Shown: positions 44,985-54,998 of the stretch, piece after piece | Position numbering within the stretch: the stretch's first letter is position 1 | Layout: each line of letters begins with the position of its first letter | Made by a program: the position numbers and the translations under genes | NCBI GenBank assembly: GCA_030220185.1 | Contig: JASPKZ010007430.1 | Coordinates: 1 to 64,000, forward strand | DNA from: Diploptera punctata | Taxonomy: Eukaryota > Arthropoda > Insecta > Blattodea > Blaberidae | Reading direction: 5' to 3' | Length of the DNA: 64,000 bases | The notes under the pieces: generated by a model | What the model saw: the letters and a program-made list of their open reading frames with translations, nothing else | Databases searched by the model: none | Told to the model about the DNA's origin: nothing

Positions 44985-45142
44985 TAGGAAAACGAGAGGT
45001 GGGAAAATAACATTAACCATGGTTTAGAGAAGTGAATTATACAGTGGATGATTGGAAACCATTAGCTCAGGTTAGAGATATATGGAGAACTTATGTCGCG
45101 TGGTCATGAGCCTCCGGGTTCGATAGTGTCAACGAGTTAATT
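44985..45142 (+). mobile_element. RTE-like LINE 3' terminal fragment
   Basis: The last 150 bp of the family (GAGGTGGGAAAATAACATTAAC to GATAGTGTC), followed by AACGAGTTAATTA as a decayed tail. Confidence 0.82.
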
Positions 45143-45619
45143 ACATGCTAAATAAAATGTATCCAATGTTTTGATTGGGTAATTGTTACTTCGTCATTTA
45201 CTATTTTGTTAGATGTATCAAATTCAAAGTTAGAGAGGCAATTTTTGTTTAATTTCGCGTAGTTTTATTTGGCTGAAATGTCATGTTCTAGGCCAATCAT
45301 CGACAATTTGGTTCATTGAAATGCTCTAACATCAGATTCGATTCACTGTTTCTATATCTATCGGCTGTAGAATGGCTGATTTTATCTACCACATCTTTAC
45401 CTGAATTACATTTTCAGCATGACTCGGGACCATGCAAAGTATCTAGAATATTAATATTTTTAAAATACCATTGGTGTAAAAAGGCTTATATAGATTTCTC
45501 TATTTACTGATTGCTATACATATTCCGAAGGCATTGAATCGCATGTAAAGAATCTGTGCGAATAATACATTTTTGTGCATGCTGTGTCAATATAAATTCG
45601 AATAATAAAATTATCATAA

Positions 45620-46190
45620 GTAATGCCACGAGTGATTTCCAATTTATCTAGAGAATTTGGAAATCAAGAGTGGTATTTGTTAGGGCTATTTAACGAATAA
45701 AATTAAGCTGTTTACCCACAAATCATTGTTTCACTATAGTTATTTTAAAATATTTATATATTTAAATTAAACGGCGATGTTTGAAAACAAATCATAAATG
45801 TGAGGTTATGTTCATTCACTGCTGCTTGATCATATTATTTATTGTCAAATAAGATCGCAATATTGTAAGAGTGGACCCAAGTGGAGAAATCATGAAACAT
45901 ATCAAACTATATATCATAATCAACATAACGGATTATTCATTTATTTTTTAGTAAACAACTCAGTAAAATCAAGGAATCTGTTCATTATTTGCTATATTCA
46001 ATGTATTCGTTGGATAAAAATAATGTTCTGTCCTGTTCACAACATTAAAAAGGAGGAGCTTTCTTTATCACAAAAGCAGGAGCTGATAAAGAATGAGGTG
46101 AAACACGACTGTCATTGGTTGTAAAACAACATTCATTGAAACGTGATTGGTCATTGACTAGCATTTGTGGCATGAGTTAAATAGTCATGT
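45620..46190 (-). repeat. Hairpin-ended repeat, copy 2
   Basis: Inverse copy of 13036-13485. The terminal stem-loop is at 45623-45675 (TGCCACGAGTGATTTCC against GGAAATCAAGAGTGGTA). The middle carries an extra segment of about 130 bp (about 45880-46045). Confidence 0.78.
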
Positions 46191-46499
46191 AAATTAAATA
46201 TAGTTGAAAGAATAATAATGAAGATTGAAAGTTACTGTAGGCTGTTTATAATACACATTTTAGAGAGAGGATTTTATAAATATTCATATTCCCAAAATAT
46301 CAGCTGTGGGCTAAACACCAAAACAGGGACTCAAAACCCTAATCAAAATGAATCTACTAATACCTTATGCTAGATAATACGAACAAACATAAGGTTGGAG
46401 CGAGTTATTTTGGTGACTTTAGTAGCCTACAAATAACAGTCTTTAATAATTGCAAGAATATGAAAAAACGCATACATTATTTTAGCAGTGTGAATTAGG

Positions 46500-46748
46500 A
46501 CACAAAAAAGATATATATGGGTATATTGCCAGTGTGTAACTTTCTCTTCGAAGGAAGTAAGGAAAATATCTAAAAATGAAATGAGAAGTTGAGTTAGAAA
46601 TAACCTAAAAACGCCATATTAACAATACATTAAGTTTTAATACAGCTATAAATTATGGGCACAACTTACAGTAATAGAACTACGCTAAAAACTATAATAA
46701 TAACCTATATAAGTCTTAAACTTAAAAAGCTAAATAAAATAAATCGCC

Positions 46749-46756
<8 letters not shown>
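46500..46756 (+). repeat. Flanking repeat, left copy (partner 49240-49490)
   Basis: AT-rich sequence sharing AGAAATAACCTAA, CATATTAACAA and TAAAAAGCTAA with 49240-49490. Both lie next to (AT)n tracts and bracket the tRNA-like repeat cluster. Confidence 0.6.

Positions 46757-46803
<47 letters not shown>
46757..46803. repeat. (AT)n tract
   Basis: Perfect AT dinucleotides adjoining the first tandem unit. Confidence 0.9.
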
Positions 46804-46805
<2 letters not shown>

Positions 46806-46824
46806 ATGAAAAGAAAAATGAATG

Positions 46825-46896
46825 CTTGAGTCGGGATTTGAACCCGAGTCTCTAAACTCTGTACGTTTAGCGCTCTAACCAACTGAGCTACTCAAG
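46825..46896 (-). tRNA. tRNA-like module, type T, unit 1
   Basis: Cloverleaf on the minus strand: perfect 7-bp acceptor CTTGAGT/ACTCAAG, D-arm CTCAGTTGGTTAGAG, anticodon arm TAAAC-GTACAGA-GTTTA, T-arm CGGGTTCAAATCCCG. The loop would read ACA. 72 nt, no encoded CCA. The strong acceptor pairing leaves a transcribed or processed RNA possible. Confidence 0.6.
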
Positions 46897-47122
46897 AATT
46901 CCAACACAAACATACATTTTTCTTATATATGTAGTATTCTCAATTCACACAAGAGGTAGTGGGAATTCGTTCCAACACCATCTAGTGGCCAACATAACAG
47001 TTAAGCAATTTTTAAAGAGAATATTTACTTTATAGCAGTAACGCTTGTATATTTAGATGTTATAACTATATTTTTGACATTTGGCAATGAAGGCAAATAT
47101 GATATGAAAAGAACGATGAATG

Positions 47123-47194
47123 TTTGAGTCGGGATTTGAACCGGAGTCTCTAAACTCTGTACGTTTAGCGCTCTAACCAACTGAGCTACTCAAG
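47123..47194 (-). tRNA. tRNA-like module, type T, unit 2
   Basis: As unit 1, but with a C-to-T change at the acceptor edge (47123) and ACCGGAG for ACCCGAG in the T-arm, which weakens both stems. Confidence 0.5.
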
Positions 47195-47420
47195 AATTCC
47201 AACACAAACATACATTTTTCTTATATATGTAGTATTCTCAATTCACACAAGAGGTAGTGGGAATTCGTTCCAACACCATCTAGTGGCCAACATAACAGTT
47301 AAGCAATTTTTAAAGAGAACATTTACTTTATAGCAGTAACGCTTGTATATTTAGATGTTATAACTATATTTTTGACATTTGGCAATGAAGGCAAATATGA
47401 TATGAAAAGAACAATGAATG

Positions 47421-47492
47421 CTTGAGTCGGGATTTGAACCCGAGTCTCTAAACTCTGTACGTTTAGCGCTCTAACCAACTGAGCTACTCAAG
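47421..47492 (-). tRNA. tRNA-like module, type T, unit 3
   Basis: As unit 1, with all arms intact. Confidence 0.6.
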
Positions 47493-47712
47493 AATTCCAA
47501 CACAAGCATACATTTTTCTTATATATGTAGTATTCTCAATTCACACAAGAGGTAGTGGGAATTCGTTCCAACACCATCTAGTGGCCAACATAACAGTTAA
47601 GCAATTTTTAAAGAGAATATTTACTTTATAGCAGTAACGCTTGTATATTTAGATGTTATAACTATATTTTTGACATTTGGCAATGAAGGCAAATATGATA
47701 TGAAAAGAAAAA

Positions 47713-47757
47713 AAGTTTAGAGACTCGGGTTCAAATCCCGACTCAAGCATTCATTTT
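47713..47757 (+). repeat. Inverted partial type T module
   Basis: The 3' half of the type T tRNA-like sequence (GTTTAGAGACTCGGGTTCAA onward) plus CATTCATTTTTC, on the + strand. It marks an inversion joint between the type T and type S arrays. Confidence 0.8.
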
Positions 47758-47823
47758 TCACAGCATTTGGTGGATGGGAATTACAATGTATATAGAGAAA
47801 GATTTGCGTTTAGATCGGTACTT

Positions 47824-47896
47824 GCTCAGGTAGCTCAGTTGGTAGAGCACTTGGTCTAGAGAACCAAGGGTCCCGGGTTCAAGTCCCGGTCTGAGC
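47824..47896 (+). tRNA. tRNA-like module, type S, unit 1
   Basis: Acceptor GCTCAGG/TCTGAGC (one G-U), D-arm GCTCAGTTGGTAGAGC, T-arm CCGGGTTCAAGTCCCGG. The anticodon arm can pair as TTGGT-CTAGAGA-ACCAA (reading AGA), but this needs an extra base after the D-arm. 73 nt. Confidence 0.6.
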
Positions 47897-48116
47897 GTAT
47901 AATTTTTCTCTTCAAATATGATTTATCCATCATTGAGATGTACGAAATCAATAATAAAAACTTGGAAAAAGCCGTACTGGCTGTAATGTATAATTCCCAA
48001 ATATGTCTTCTTAATAAGGGAGCCGCCATTTGCAAGATAGAAGCATGGCTTCACAGCATTTGGTGGATGGGAATTACAATGTATATAGAGAAAGATTTGC
48101 GTTTAGATCGGTACTT

Positions 48117-48189
48117 GCTCAGGTAGCTCAGTTGGTAGAGCACTTGGTCTAGAGAACCAAGGGTCCCGGGTTCAAGTCCCGGTCTGAGC
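48117..48189 (+). tRNA. tRNA-like module, type S, unit 2
   Basis: Identical to 47824-47896, 293 bp downstream. Confidence 0.6.
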
Positions 48190-48229
48190 GTATAATTTTT
48201 CTCTTCAAATATGAAGTATGATGATTACG

Positions 48230-48275
<46 letters not shown>

Positions 48276-48278
48276 TAA
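48230..48278. repeat. (AAT)n microsatellite
   Basis: About 14 AAT triplets. Confidence 0.9.
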
Positions 48279-48344
48279 TAATACGAGAATTTTATATTAA
48301 AACAATTAAGAACCACCTATGTAAAAATATAGGAAATTCACATA

Positions 48345-48835
48345 TCACCCTTGGGTACATAATAAATTCCAAAAGATATTTGAGAAGTTTAATATTAAAT
48401 TAGCACCAAAAAATAACTACAGTTTAAATAAACTAAAAAAACCAACAAAAATTTAAAAAAAACTGATAAAACTAAAAAGTCTGGAATATATCAAAATGAA
48501 TGCATGGGTTGTGAAAAGATATATATAGGGAAAACAAAAAGAAACCTAAAAATTAGAACCAAAGAACACATAAGAAATATTAAAAATGGGGAAATAGAAA
48601 AATCTGCAGTTGCTGCTCATGTTTGGTCTGAAAAACATAATATAAATTCAGACACTAAATTATTAAAACAGTTAGAAAATACAAAAGAGTTGACTATTTG
48701 GGAAAAAAATTTATATTCAGAATAACAGAAACAGAGTTATGAATTTTGATATACCGATGGAGCGTGACCTTGTTTGGAGGTTCTTTGGCCAATCAAAGGA
48801 TGGAGCTGACATCGACATCCAGGTTGTGCAACATA
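48345..48835 (+). pseudogene. Penelope-like element C-terminus with GIY-YIG endonuclease
   Basis: A decayed linker (QKIFEKFNIKLAPKNNYSL) leads to KSGIYQNECMGCEKIYIGKT, the GIY...YIG core of the endonuclease found after the RT in Penelope-like elements. RNLKIRTKEHIRNI (conserved Arg and Glu-His) and HVWSEKHNIN follow, and the frame stops at 48725. The open part is 48504-48725. No RT is left upstream. In the family this nuclease nicks the target for insertion. Confidence 0.8.
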
Positions 48836-49019
48836 ATGCAACATAAATAAAACCAGTCTGGAAAAGCTGACGATAAAACAGAATTGTTTTGAAACACGTT
48901 CAAGAACAAATCAACATTAATATTGAGGTAAGATGTTCAGACTAAAAATAATATAATTAAAATAACCTCAAAATATAACTTCCTAAAATTAAATATTATA
49001 ATAATTAAATTAAATGTGT

Positions 49020-49022
49020 GTG

Positions 49023-49063
<41 letters not shown>
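49020..49063. repeat. GT/TA dinucleotide tract
   Basis: TGTGTATG followed by perfect TA repeats. Confidence 0.9.
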
Positions 49064-49066
<3 letters not shown>

Positions 49067-49239
49067 TTCATAAAAAGTTTGATGGTGTTTCATGAAATAA
49101 AATGAATTGGAAAATTGCTTGTCTGGGAATTCAATTATTAATTTGGTGGATTCTAGTGCAAATAATGCACAGTAATTCCAAGAAAATTATTTAATGGATA
49201 AAAACTATTGTTTTAGTATGTGATTAACACCCCGAGTGA

Positions 49240-49490
49240 AAAATTATATATACGTGTATGAGTGTGCGAGTTTTTTTATCAAAAAAGTATGGAAAATTCC
49301 TTGAAAATTAATTGAGAAAGATTAGATAGAAATAACCTAAGAATTTCATATTAACAAAAATGAATGATGAAAGATACAATAATGGTTGGTACAACGTGTT
49401 TAACTTAGAGAATATGCTAGAAAATAAAAGAAGAACCCCATTAGGTTTAATATTAAAAAGCTAACTAACACGACACACACTAATCTTATT
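49240..49490 (+). repeat. Flanking repeat, right copy
   Basis: Partner of 46500-46756 in direct orientation, diverged. Confidence 0.6.
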
Positions 49491-50203
49491 TATTTCATGT
49501 ATTCATGTAGACCTTATTAACGAAATCCGAAGAATTGAGCTATTGAGGTTGTTCTTATATTTTTTGTTTATTTTTTACATTTATTCATATCGATCCTACT
49601 TTGTCAGAAGCCACCAAAAATGACCATGATAAAATTTAAAATGTGAACATAGACAATATGTATCTGTGTGTTTTACCGTTCTAGCGCCAGCAATTATTAT
49701 TTTTTCGGAAACAAACTCAGCACATAGCAATAAATTAAGAAAAGTAAGATCGAGTTAATTAGGCAGCAAAATCGGGCTATTAAGGGTGGGAGTTAAACGG
49801 GAACCGAAATTTTAAAAATCGCTTTAGCAGACGCAAATCTCAATTTTTCACAATTAAATTTCGTATATGCTACTAAAATAAAACAAGATAATTTATCTAC
49901 TATTATAACAATCAGTGACACGTTAGTTCATAGCTACTAGCAACAAAATCTATACTTTATATTTTAATAAAACACAAAACACGCTGTCAAAACATAAAAT
50001 ACAGGTTCAACAAAACATAAAATACACTTTAATGTAGTATATAACAACAATGTTTGTTAATTTATCGTTTTTTTTATCCAAAGCCCACATTATTCTTTTT
50101 CTAAACATACTGTTTCCGCAATAAAAAATCTTCCATTAAATATACTAAATATACAACATATACTAAAATACTCTCAACATAAGTAAAATATTGTAGACAA
50201 CTA
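49491..50203. other. No gene recognised
   Basis: AT-rich sequence without a supported feature. Confidence 0.4.
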
Positions 50204-50810
50204 ACTCAGTAACTCACTGGCACTATCGAACCCGTAGGTGCATGCCCGCGCGGACATAAGCTCTCCATGCATCCCTATCCTGAGCTAATGTTTTCCAATC
50301 ATTCCCTTGTAATCTACTTCCCTCAAATCATAGTTAATATTATTCTCCCACCTCTACCAACTGGGCGTTTTCCCTATGGTTTTCCTACAAGAAGCTTTCA
50401 TGCACGTATTTCATTCTCCATTCGTGCCACATGTACTGTCCACCGTAGCCTACGAGACATAACTGTTATTATATCTGGCTTCCTATAAAGACCATGTAGT
50501 TCACTGTTAAGTAGTCTTCTCCATTCACCTGTCTGTTCATCTCTCTTTGGTCCAATATATTTCCTAAGAACTTTATTCTCAAATACACTTAATCTCCTTT
50601 CCTCTCTTAAAGTAAGAGTCCAAGTTTCGCATCCATATAATGTAATTGGTAGAATAATAGTTTTATATATTTTCAGTTTAACGTTTTTTGAAAGGAGTTG
50701 GGACGTCAAGAATCTCTGCAATGCATAATAGCACGCATTTCCAGAATTGGGTCTATGTTTAATTTATTTGTGCATCTCATTCCTGTTTGTGACTATTGTT
50801 CCTAGATAGC
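50204..50810 (-). mobile_element. RTE-like LINE 3' fragment
   Basis: Tail of CAGTAACTCACTGG type, then the conserved 3' end. The minus frame 50721-50398 reads LLSKNVKLKIYKTIILPITL, YGCETWTLTLREERRLSVFE and RRLRWTVHVARMEN. 5'-truncated at about 50810. Confidence 0.88.
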
Positions 50811-51545
50811 ACGTTACAAAATTAGATTTCTCTGCTCATAGAACTCTCTCGGAGCATCTAGTTACTAAATATCTGCTTTTGTAACTAGTCATTTAAATAA
50901 CTATTAAAAAATCAGCGAAATTCGATCGTTTGAATTGGGGTTATCTGAAAGTCGGAATTAAAAAAATATTTCTAGCAATTGTCATGCTTCTTTTCTCGCA
51001 ACAAAACTGGGTACATACACATGATTTAATTATATACATTCTGTAAACCAGCAAAATCGGGCCGTAAATTCTATTTGTGAGGAATTCGTTTGGTTAACTC
51101 AGTTCTTGGCGACGAACTTTTTAAAGTGTTAATGCACAGAATGCGGAAATTAAGTAAACACATTGGTAAACAAGTCGATACCATAAATCTGAATTGAGAA
51201 GTTTCAATATAGTTAATGATTTGTTTTTCGTTACAAGATTCAACTACCGGTACTTATTTGCACTAAAATTGCCTGAATTTATTGTACAATCTTAGGTCAA
51301 AATTATTACTGTGATTAAAATCTACTGTTGTATTATATTGACCTGTCAAACATGCAATATGAGATATTTTGATTCTACAGGAAATCCATTTTAAGCGGAA
51401 ACCTTTTTTACAGAGTTACAGCGGCTCTCCCGCTATTGTGCTTGCACTGGCGGGGAGCGAGTTCCGCTACTACCGGCAAATCAAGACAGAAGCCACAAAA
51501 TACGAATAACTCAACTAATTTAGATTATAACAAATAGGCCTACAC
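50811..51545. other. No gene recognised
   Basis: AT-rich, with a GC-richer patch at 51420-51475. No supported frame. Confidence 0.4.
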
Positions 51546-51548
51546 ATA

Positions 51549-51900
51549 GAGTCGTATTACTCACCATTTATTTGAGATACTGTTGAAAATGACAGCAGTC
51601 TGGTCGCTTGTGGACTAACACCTTGGATATGTTAGTTTTCTGCGCCAAACGTTTTAGTGATTTTGTAGGACTAACTTCTAATCGCACCCGAATATTCTCA
51701 AGTTCCTCTAGTGTTAAAACATGCCTTTCGCGCTTCTTCGGTATGTCACAAACTGAACCTGTGGTATGCCACTGTTTCATCAACTTCGAAAGGCACGCAG
51801 TCAGGATATATTGGAGAAAATCCCCGAACGCACCTTCTATGGTTATTTCTCAATAAGTAACATTCCACCAAATAAATTCGCTGTTCGACCGTATACTTTA
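51549..51900 (-). pseudogene. HTH-domain transposase fragment
   Basis: The minus frame 51783-51568 reads MMKQWHTTGSVCDIPKKRER, then LEELENIRVRLEVSPTKSLK and RLAQKTNISKVLVHK. This is the TGSV-DKPR linker and helix-turn-helix typical of N-terminal DNA-binding regions of Tc/mariner-type insect transposases. Another frame upstream (GAFGDFLQYILTACLSKL) continues it. No catalytic part remains. Confidence 0.6.
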
Positions 51901-52201
51901 TTTCCGATTACTTTCTTATGTAACACACGACATCAAGCGACAGGCGCCCCACTACAACACACTGAAGCAACTAACTGCTGGGATGTTGTGTACAACTTGT
52001 CTCCCACGCTGCGATCATACTGCTCACGGCGGCAGAATGATGCGAAGTTTCCTCTTAAAATTGATTTCCTATATATTTATCCCAGCACAAATTAAGTAGT
52101 TTTACTATTTTCATTATGCGAAATTTTATGTTTCTAATCTCATTCTATATTCTGCAAATATAATTTATTTCCATTTTTATTTTGATGTATTTTTTATGCA
52201 G

Positions 52202-52369
52202 TGATAGCTCTGACGTGCCACAAATGTGGCAAATTAGATCTTCACAAAATTGTATGTAAAGATTGTAATCCAATGGAAAATATAGAAAACTGCACAGACG
52301 CGAATACGGGATTTGAAGAATGCAAAAGTAGAGAAATGTGTGGAGCTCTTTATGTAAAAGTTTCTGCTG
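52202..52369 (+). CDS. Internal exon of a Ly-6/three-finger domain protein (gene B)
   Basis: Acceptor TTTTTTATGCAG (ends 52201) and donor GCTG/GTAAGT (after 52369) bound a 168-nt exon that begins with two bases and ends with one (phase 1 at both ends). It encodes IALTCHKCGKLDLHKIVCKD, CNPMENIENCTDANTGFEEC and KSREMCGALYVKVSA. This is the N-terminal half of a Ly-6 domain, with the LxCxxC start and the C-x-C-G spacing expected before the next exon. In phase and content it would be followed by an exon like 234-444. That exon must lie past the window, because 54.1 kb to the end is an LTR element. The protein would be secreted or membrane-anchored. The partner is unknown. Confidence 0.75.
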
Positions 52370-52689
52370 GTAAGTTATTGTAGTTGTTACATTATATCAT
52401 TAAATAACTCAGAGATATCTAAAGGGAGAAGAAATATGTGCTTACACGCGTTGGATGGTAGGTTATTAAGGCGTAATAGACACGTCACAGGTGCATTCGA
52501 CATAATAAAAATGCCCTACTTGAAAAAAACACATTTTAGTGGTCATCTGGACAAATGTCAGATTAACATATTCCACATGAGAGTCTAAAATTCGTAAATA
52601 ATTTTAAAGGAATCATAACTACTATGGCATTAGATCAGTAATTGTAAAACTGCTACAACATCACAAAAAAATATTTAGGTTACTTTTGA

Positions 52690-52940
52690 CATTGCGAACT
52701 TCATTTATAGTATCTTATAAAGTCAACTATACATTGCCAAATCCTTGGAAGAGAGTACACTTTATCTACAGCACCATTTCTGGATATCTTTCTCATATGA
52801 TCGATCTAGAGCTTACTGTATATCAACTCTTGATTGAAATCAAATGTTTTGTAGAGGTTTTTTGATCTTTGAGAATACGTTATAGTCACAAAGGCTCATG
52901 TCTGGTGAATTTGGTGGATTTTCGAGTACTTCCCAATTCC
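52690..52940 (-). pseudogene. mariner-like transposase C-terminus
   Basis: The minus strand decodes as WEVLENPPNSPDMSLCDYNV and FSKIKKPLQNI, then stops and SYEKDIQKWCCR. The PPNSPDMSLCDY part is the last catalytic motif of mariner (usually HPPYSPDLAPSDY), so it belongs to the D,D34D group. Three stops are visible. It lies in the presumed intron of gene B. Confidence 0.78.
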
Positions 52941-53308
52941 ACCTTCAAAACAAATTCATTAAATATATTTCTAGGGTAGTATTACTTACTACATATGAGG
53001 AACAGTGAATGTGTTCACAAAATACTGCTATTTCGAGGCTTTCAATGTCACAGATTTATACAACAAAGACTGCTCAACAACATGCTATAAGATTGCAATG
53101 GTCGCCACTATAATCGCTGATTTACATCAGTGTTTTCTTTACTTATCGAATGCCCTGGCATATTACAATTTTATTCCAGTATTTATAGATTATGAGTTTT
53201 CAGATTGAATATAGTGAAGAGGTTCTCATTATCAAACTGTACTCTCTTCCACTGTTTACTTGAACCAATGTAAACAGTATAATCTATTACATACAACCCA
53301 TGGGTCCC

Positions 53309-53690
53309 GCGCCGTAGCCGAGCGGTTTAGGTAGGAAGCCTTGGCGCAGAGCTACGGCGCTGGTTCGAGTCTCCATGGGGGAAGAAATTTTCTCATGGTA
53401 TTTCGGCCAGTATGGGACCGGTGCCCACCCAGCATCGTGAGGCAATTGGGTAGCTACAATAAGTAGCGGTTCCAGGTTGAGTAACCAGCTCTAACGGCTG
53501 GGGGACTCGACATGCTAACCACATGTCACCCCTACACTGGTTGTTGATCATCTACCTCTGTAATTGACACATGTGGATGTGAAGGGCCAGCAGCCGGCTG
53601 GTAAAAGGGCAACCGCTGAAAAAGTGGAAAGACCCTCAATCGGATCGGGTTAAAGCACATTTTTCCGCTCTTTGGTGTAACGTTTAAGAC
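53309..53690 (+). mobile_element. tRNA-derived SINE, family C
   Basis: Head GCGCCGTAGCCGAGCGGTTT (A box), GCTGGTTCGAGTCTCC (B box), then a long GC-rich body (CGGCCAGTATGGGACCGGTG, CAACCGCTGAAAAAGTGG). Another copy lies at 40700-40976. Confidence 0.9.
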
Positions 53691-54116
53691 GAACTCGAAA
53701 TTCGAGAATTGGAGACTATCGAAATTATTTTTTTAACACGGATCCTGAAGATCATATCCTCCAAGGATTAAAAGTTGCGATAAAATATTTTACTCAATGC
53801 CGCGCAGGGGAAATACGGAATGTTGGGGGACCTCTCTCGATGCACCGGCTAATATAGCGCTGAAAACCAATATCGCGCGTTCCCTCAGACTTACATAGCC
53901 CGATTTTTTTTTCAGTGGGTGTTTAATCGTCCCCTCGGTACTTTTGATTTTGGGGTTATAGAGCAACCCTTCAAGAAGAATCACTTTGAACATTTGATGT
54001 AGAACTATTATTGGTCATATGAATGGTACATTACGAGGCACCTGTTATTACATTTTAACGAATAGTGCAAAAAATTATAAGCCTAGATATGATAGATAGG
54101 CGTCATAAAAAGGCTA
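53691..54116. other. No gene recognised
   Basis: Intronic or intergenic sequence up to the LTR element. Confidence 0.4.
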
Positions 54117-54121
54117 TATTA

Positions 54122-54998
54122 TGCGGGCGCGTCTGTTAAGCCCCTGCGTAAAGATAGCGTTAAGTTCACTATGGTTTAAGTGGTCTTTGGCCCGAGCGGT
54201 TGGCCTTGGTTTTGGAGGAAAAGTTCTACAATTAAACATGTTAAATCACAGTAAACGAAAAATAACATCATTTATTAAAATAAATACCAAACATAAAGAA
54301 AATCAAATCAAACAACTAAAACACTGTTATTAAAGTCAGCTGAAATCGCCACATTGTCAAACGTAAACATATTCAAAATATTGAAATGCTAAATTTTTAG
54401 AGAGAGAGAACACAATTATTTTAATATATTCAAAAGAATCAACTTTGGTCATTATTCTAAGTTCTTTGGACCATTGGGTCCTTTAATTAAATTTATGAAT
54501 GTAAAATGACCATTTATGAATGTAAAGAATGATGTCTTACCCATGTAGAGCTGCCTTGTCCCAGGGGGAACCGAACCCTTCGGTCCCCCCACACCGTTCT
54601 GCCTTTTTGGTAAAAATTCGCGAGTTTTTATATGATAAACTTTAGGTTTCTAATTGGGGAAATTTGTGTGTGGAAAGATCATGAACTAGTTTAACGTCTT
54701 CATCTATGTCACAATGGAAAGCTTGTGCTACTTTCACTTTATCTAATGTGGACATCTTTCTTGACCAAATAATTCTGGAATCTTGTGACATAGTTTTGAT
54801 CCAGGATATAAAACCTTATAGCTTTTTACTAGTTTTTTTTATATTTAAAAGGTCCTTTGAGAAAAGACTAAATTGTATTTCAATGCGGTTATTTATTTCC
54901 TAATTTCTGATATAGTAAACAAATATATATGTATATCCTTTATCGGTTCTTTATAGTATTTATTATTATGGTAGTTATGCCCTAGTGTAGGCGTAACA
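54122..54998 (-). mobile_element. 3' LTR of a minus-strand LTR retrotransposon
   Basis: In element orientation it runs from TGTTACGCCTACACTAGG (54998 downward) to GACGCGCCCGCA (54122), i.e. TG...CA, 877 bp. It is preceded by a polypurine tract (TTTAGGGGGGGGAA, 55012-54999) and contains a TATA-like CTATAAAG (54956-54949). The segment 54117-54301 recurs without mismatch at 63816-64000. The shared string extends 5 bases (TATTA) beyond TGCGGG, so the boundary could shift by 5. Confidence 0.78.

Larger units (their letters stand above)
46802..47712 (-). repeat. Three tandem 298-bp units with tRNA-like modules (type T)
   Basis: Three nearly identical units in direct repeat, with tRNA-like modules starting at 46825, 47123 and 47421 (exact 298-bp spacing). 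Each unit has a minus-strand tRNA-like module, CATTTTTCTTATATATGTAG, CCATCTAGTGG, AAAGAGAATATTTACTTTAT, AGCAGTAACGCTTG, GATGTTATAACTATA and CATTTGGCAATGAAGGC. This is the same order as in the palindrome at 18577-19289, which carries a different tRNA-like module. Confidence 0.92.
47759..48215 (+). repeat. Tandem units, period 293 bp, with type S tRNA-like modules
   Basis: Unit 47759-48051 and partial unit 48052-48215 are identical across the shared part. The chassis aligns with the type P and T units in inverse orientation: CAATGTATATAGAGAAAGAT before the tRNA-like module, TATAATTTTTCTCTTCAAAT after it, and AAGCCGTACTGGCTGTAATG in the region matching AAGCGTTACTGCTATAAAG. A 62-residue frame (47938-48126) inside is not credible. 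Confidence 0.85.

Noticed and set aside
46802..48215. CRISPR-like array
   Set aside because: Periodic 298- and 293-bp units are tandem duplications with no short direct repeats separated by unique spacers, and the sequence is eukaryotic.
53005..53208. 67-codon cysteine-containing frame as a further Ly-6 exon
   Set aside because: Cysteine spacing does not match a Ly-6 domain, no acceptor and donor pair bounds it, and it lies beside a mariner remnant.
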